A program made the translations under genes and the position numbers. From Diphasiastrum complanatum (Eukaryota > Streptophyta > Lycopodiopsida > Lycopodiales > Lycopodiaceae): a stretch of DNA of 64,000 nucleotides. This document shows, piece by piece, positions 61,801 through 64,000 of this stretch. Positions within the stretch are counted from its first letter, which is position 1, and each line of letters starts with the position of its first letter. The notes under the pieces are model-generated. The model ran no database searches. It had not been told where the DNA came from and was given only the letters and a program-made list of their open reading frames with translations. The DNA lies in the NCBI GenBank assembly GCA_029204225.1, contig CM055098.1:2539106-2603105 (forward strand). The letters run 5' to 3'.

Positions 61801-62033
61801 AGCTGATGTTTCAATAGAATTTGAGAGTGTGTATCATTTTCTGAACTCGGCCAACTTGACTTGTTATGCAACGCTATTGTCCTTAAAGAGCCAAATATGG
61901 GGTAGAGGAGATGTGCCGAGATCAATGGAACTGGGCAAGTCAAAATCCTTGGGGTTACAATGCACCCCGTGCAGATTCAAATGGTACTGCAAATCATGGC
62001 TGTGGTTCTATGTTGGGAAATGGCAGAGCCTGA
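58900..62033 (+). CDS. UGE: UDP-glucose 4-epimerase, nine exons
   Basis: Interconverts UDP-glucose and UDP-galactose (NAD-dependent, cytosolic), supplying galactose for cell-wall polymers and galactolipids. Exons: 58900-59124, 59691-59740, 59887-60022, 60247-60348, 60454-60681, 61036-61117, 61439-61521, 61639-61730, 61889-62033; every intron is GT..AG and the phases join into 380 residues without a stop. It has the NAD-binding glycine motif G23-x2-G26-x2-G29 ([12 protein letters not shown]), [10 protein letters not shown], the catalytic SSSATVYG (Ser143), Tyr167 and Lys171 of [38 protein letters not shown] and RRPGD. Plant UGEs are about 350 residues; this one has a short N-terminal extra piece and about 25 extra residues after NPWGY. 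The ATG at 58900 has a good context, but in-frame ATGs at 58822 and 58921 are alternatives. All family motifs are intact, so it should be functional. Confidence 0.95.
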
Positions 62034-64000
62034 GGATCAATTCACATCCCATCTAGTTGCCAATTCCTTTCATTGTGTAGGTATGATACTGCATAATGAA
62101 ATGAAAATTGTTTGGCAATTAAGATGCTCGAGGGCTACATTTATTATTACTGCCCTGGAAGATAATCAATAAGCTGGACTGCAGCATCCCTTTCTGCGCA
62201 ATTCTAGTACATGCCTTATGCGATCTCTGGTCATACGTGAGTTTGTTGCAATCCAGTACACCATTCTTTCTAGCAGATCAATAATGTCTATCAGTTAATA
62301 TAGGCTGAGTCGCCTGGAACGGATTCAGTTTGTTCTCGCTCATGTGGCAACTTTGTATGCCAATTAAATTCATTTGAGCCAGGACCTCTACCATCTGGTA
62401 AAGAAATTGTAACATGAATTTGCAACTTTTATCCAGGAATTTTATCTTAATTGAAAGTTAGTGCAGCTATTATTAAGGTCATCTCAAGGGCCAAATTTTG
62501 CATGGCAAAGCCTTTTTAAGGGAGAATGATATCCCATGTGTTTTTAAGGAGAATATGAATTGTATTCATGCATTTAATTTCTCACGGTTAGGTTAACATC
62601 TTGCATCAAGGTTGTTTCCATGGACCTCAGCAGCCTGCAGCTCCAGATGCTAGAATCTTTTAGATGCCTAAAGCCTGTATAGCCTCAGGAAACATTCAAC
62701 TCCAAATTTTGGGGCATGTGTAACAAGCTCCAGAGTTACCTGGGTGCATAAATTTATATTATCAATCATCGAATGACCTTTCCAAGCAATAATGCTATAT
62801 TGGAGGCAGTGTTTCCTGAATGGCCATATTGGGGTTCGACACCTGTTGTACGATGTGCCAGATATAGATACACTAGTATTGGTCTCAAAACTGCTACTAC
62901 ACAAACACCCTAGACTACTATAATAGAATCTATTCATTTGTTTTTTTTTAAACCTTTGTCTCTCATGAATATTGCTACATTTATTCCAATGGTGGCTCCA
63001 CATTCAAGATTACTCGTAGCTATAATGCTTTGCCAGTAAAAAGCACACCCCACATTTGGAAAACCTTGAAACCTTGTCTTCAAGAAAGTAGAATGGTTTG
63101 AGTCCATTCATGCTTTGAATAAAGTGGACAACTTGAGTAAGGACTTACAAGAAGCCACCTCCCTTTGGCCATGTGTAGTGTCTAAAAAGGAGAATTGCTA
63201 GGGTGCCTCTTTGGGGACTTCTGTGGAAACATGCACGTTAGGCGTTGAAGTCTGAAATTGAAGTTCATTTGTCGACACAAATATGAAACAAATAGGGTTT
63301 TTCATCTTTTGCAGGAATATATTGTTGTGAACCTCCTTCAAGGTCGACTTAGGCAAATTTTCTTAATAGCTTTTCTTGTACATTCTCTTTTGCGTGGGTG
63401 ATTCAAGTTCCAACGCCTACCTCACGAGAGGAAAGGATGTCTTTACCAACCTTGCCACTCAATGGAGGACAAAATTCTCTCAAGCATTGGATAACGTAAG
63501 GTGATATAAACTTATGCAGAGTTTTTTCTCAAGAGTTGCATACAAGAGTGGTGTGATACCTTTTATTTGATTATTAAGCACACATTTATGTTTGCCCAAT
63601 ATTTTAAATTGCCACTAGACCTTGATCAATTCAATATTATCTTGAATAGTTCTAACAATGATGGTATATTCACATGCTATGAAACTAAATGAATGAATTC
63701 CTTTTTTGTAGGACTGACCTTGATTTCTAATCAAACAACCTAAAATTTCTTATAACACTAAGTATCATTGTCTTTTTCATTCATCTTTGTTGAAAAGCTA
63801 TTGGCAACAGCCAAATTAGTGCTAGATGATGTGCCTTGGATGTAAGAAACCCATATCTTCATTTGATGAAAGCATCTATTTTTTTATAGTTAGAGGATCT
63901 AAGATTTTCACATATTCACTAGTCAATTAGCATTTATTTTGTAGTATGAGATTCTATTTTAAATGTTGGACTACTTCATCACATTATTATAGATGAGGTG
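62034..64000. other. UGE 3' region and gene-free DNA
   Basis: The first few hundred bases are presumably the 3' untranslated region. The rest is AT-rich. The reverse frame at 62668-63003 (111 codons) has no family match. Nothing else is recognised up to the window end. Confidence 0.5.

Noticed and set aside
62668-63003. 111-codon reverse frame after the epimerase gene
   Set aside because: No domain, no start context, and composition like the surrounding non-coding DNA.

Overview
This is a stretch of plant nuclear DNA: AT-rich, dominated by broken retrotransposons, with only two genes that look alive. The evidence for a plant nucleus is a nine-exon UDP-glucose 4-epimerase gene with GT..AG introns, a membrane-anchored MYB gene (maMYB type), decayed Copia, Gypsy and Helitron proteins, a piece of plastid DNA from the ndh region, and a decayed 25S rRNA fragment. 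The repeat load and the long, diverse, old elements fit a large genome such as a gymnosperm or fern. The plastid insert carries ndhA, ndhI and ndhD, genes that Pinaceae plastids have lost, so a non-pine seed plant or a fern is likelier. The species cannot be fixed from the sequence alone.

Layout. 1-9.7 kb: gene-free DNA, an rRNA fossil, a tRNA-like SINE candidate, and two broken Copia elements in opposite orientation. 9.72-13.92 kb: a bounded LTR retrotransposon with both LTRs, a polypurine tract and a target-site duplication; its gag and protease are deleted and its pol is frameshifted. 14.07-16.6 kb: a 0.4 kb near-perfect palindrome built on GACACTGTCG-like words, then a reverse-strand Copia pol. 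16.6-19.5 kb: a reverse-strand Helitron with a Rep cut short after the HUH motif and a PIF1-type helicase. 20.4-22.4 kb: nuclear plastid DNA. 25.3-29.4 kb: three copies of an arginine decarboxylase exon remnant interleaved with a ~415 bp tandem unit rich in CACGTG. 30.4-31.2 kb: two tandem arrays. 31.74-32.85 kb: the maMYB gene. 34.2-35.2 kb: a candidate TIR transposon. 35.5-58 kb: remnants of Copia and Gypsy elements, an LTR with a tRNA-Met primer site, a foldback element, microsatellites and short duplications. 58.90-62.03 kb: the UDP-glucose 4-epimerase gene. 62-64 kb: no gene seen.

The two live genes are not functionally linked: one interconverts UDP-glucose and UDP-galactose for cell-wall and glycan synthesis, the other is a putative ER-anchored transcription factor. 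Everything else is mobile, organellar or duplicated debris. I found no convincing new multi-gene system. The points most worth a second look are the large palindrome and its relative at 43 kb, the G-box-rich repeat array fused to the arginine decarboxylase fragments, the still-open plastid ndhI frame, and the foldback element at 44.9 kb.
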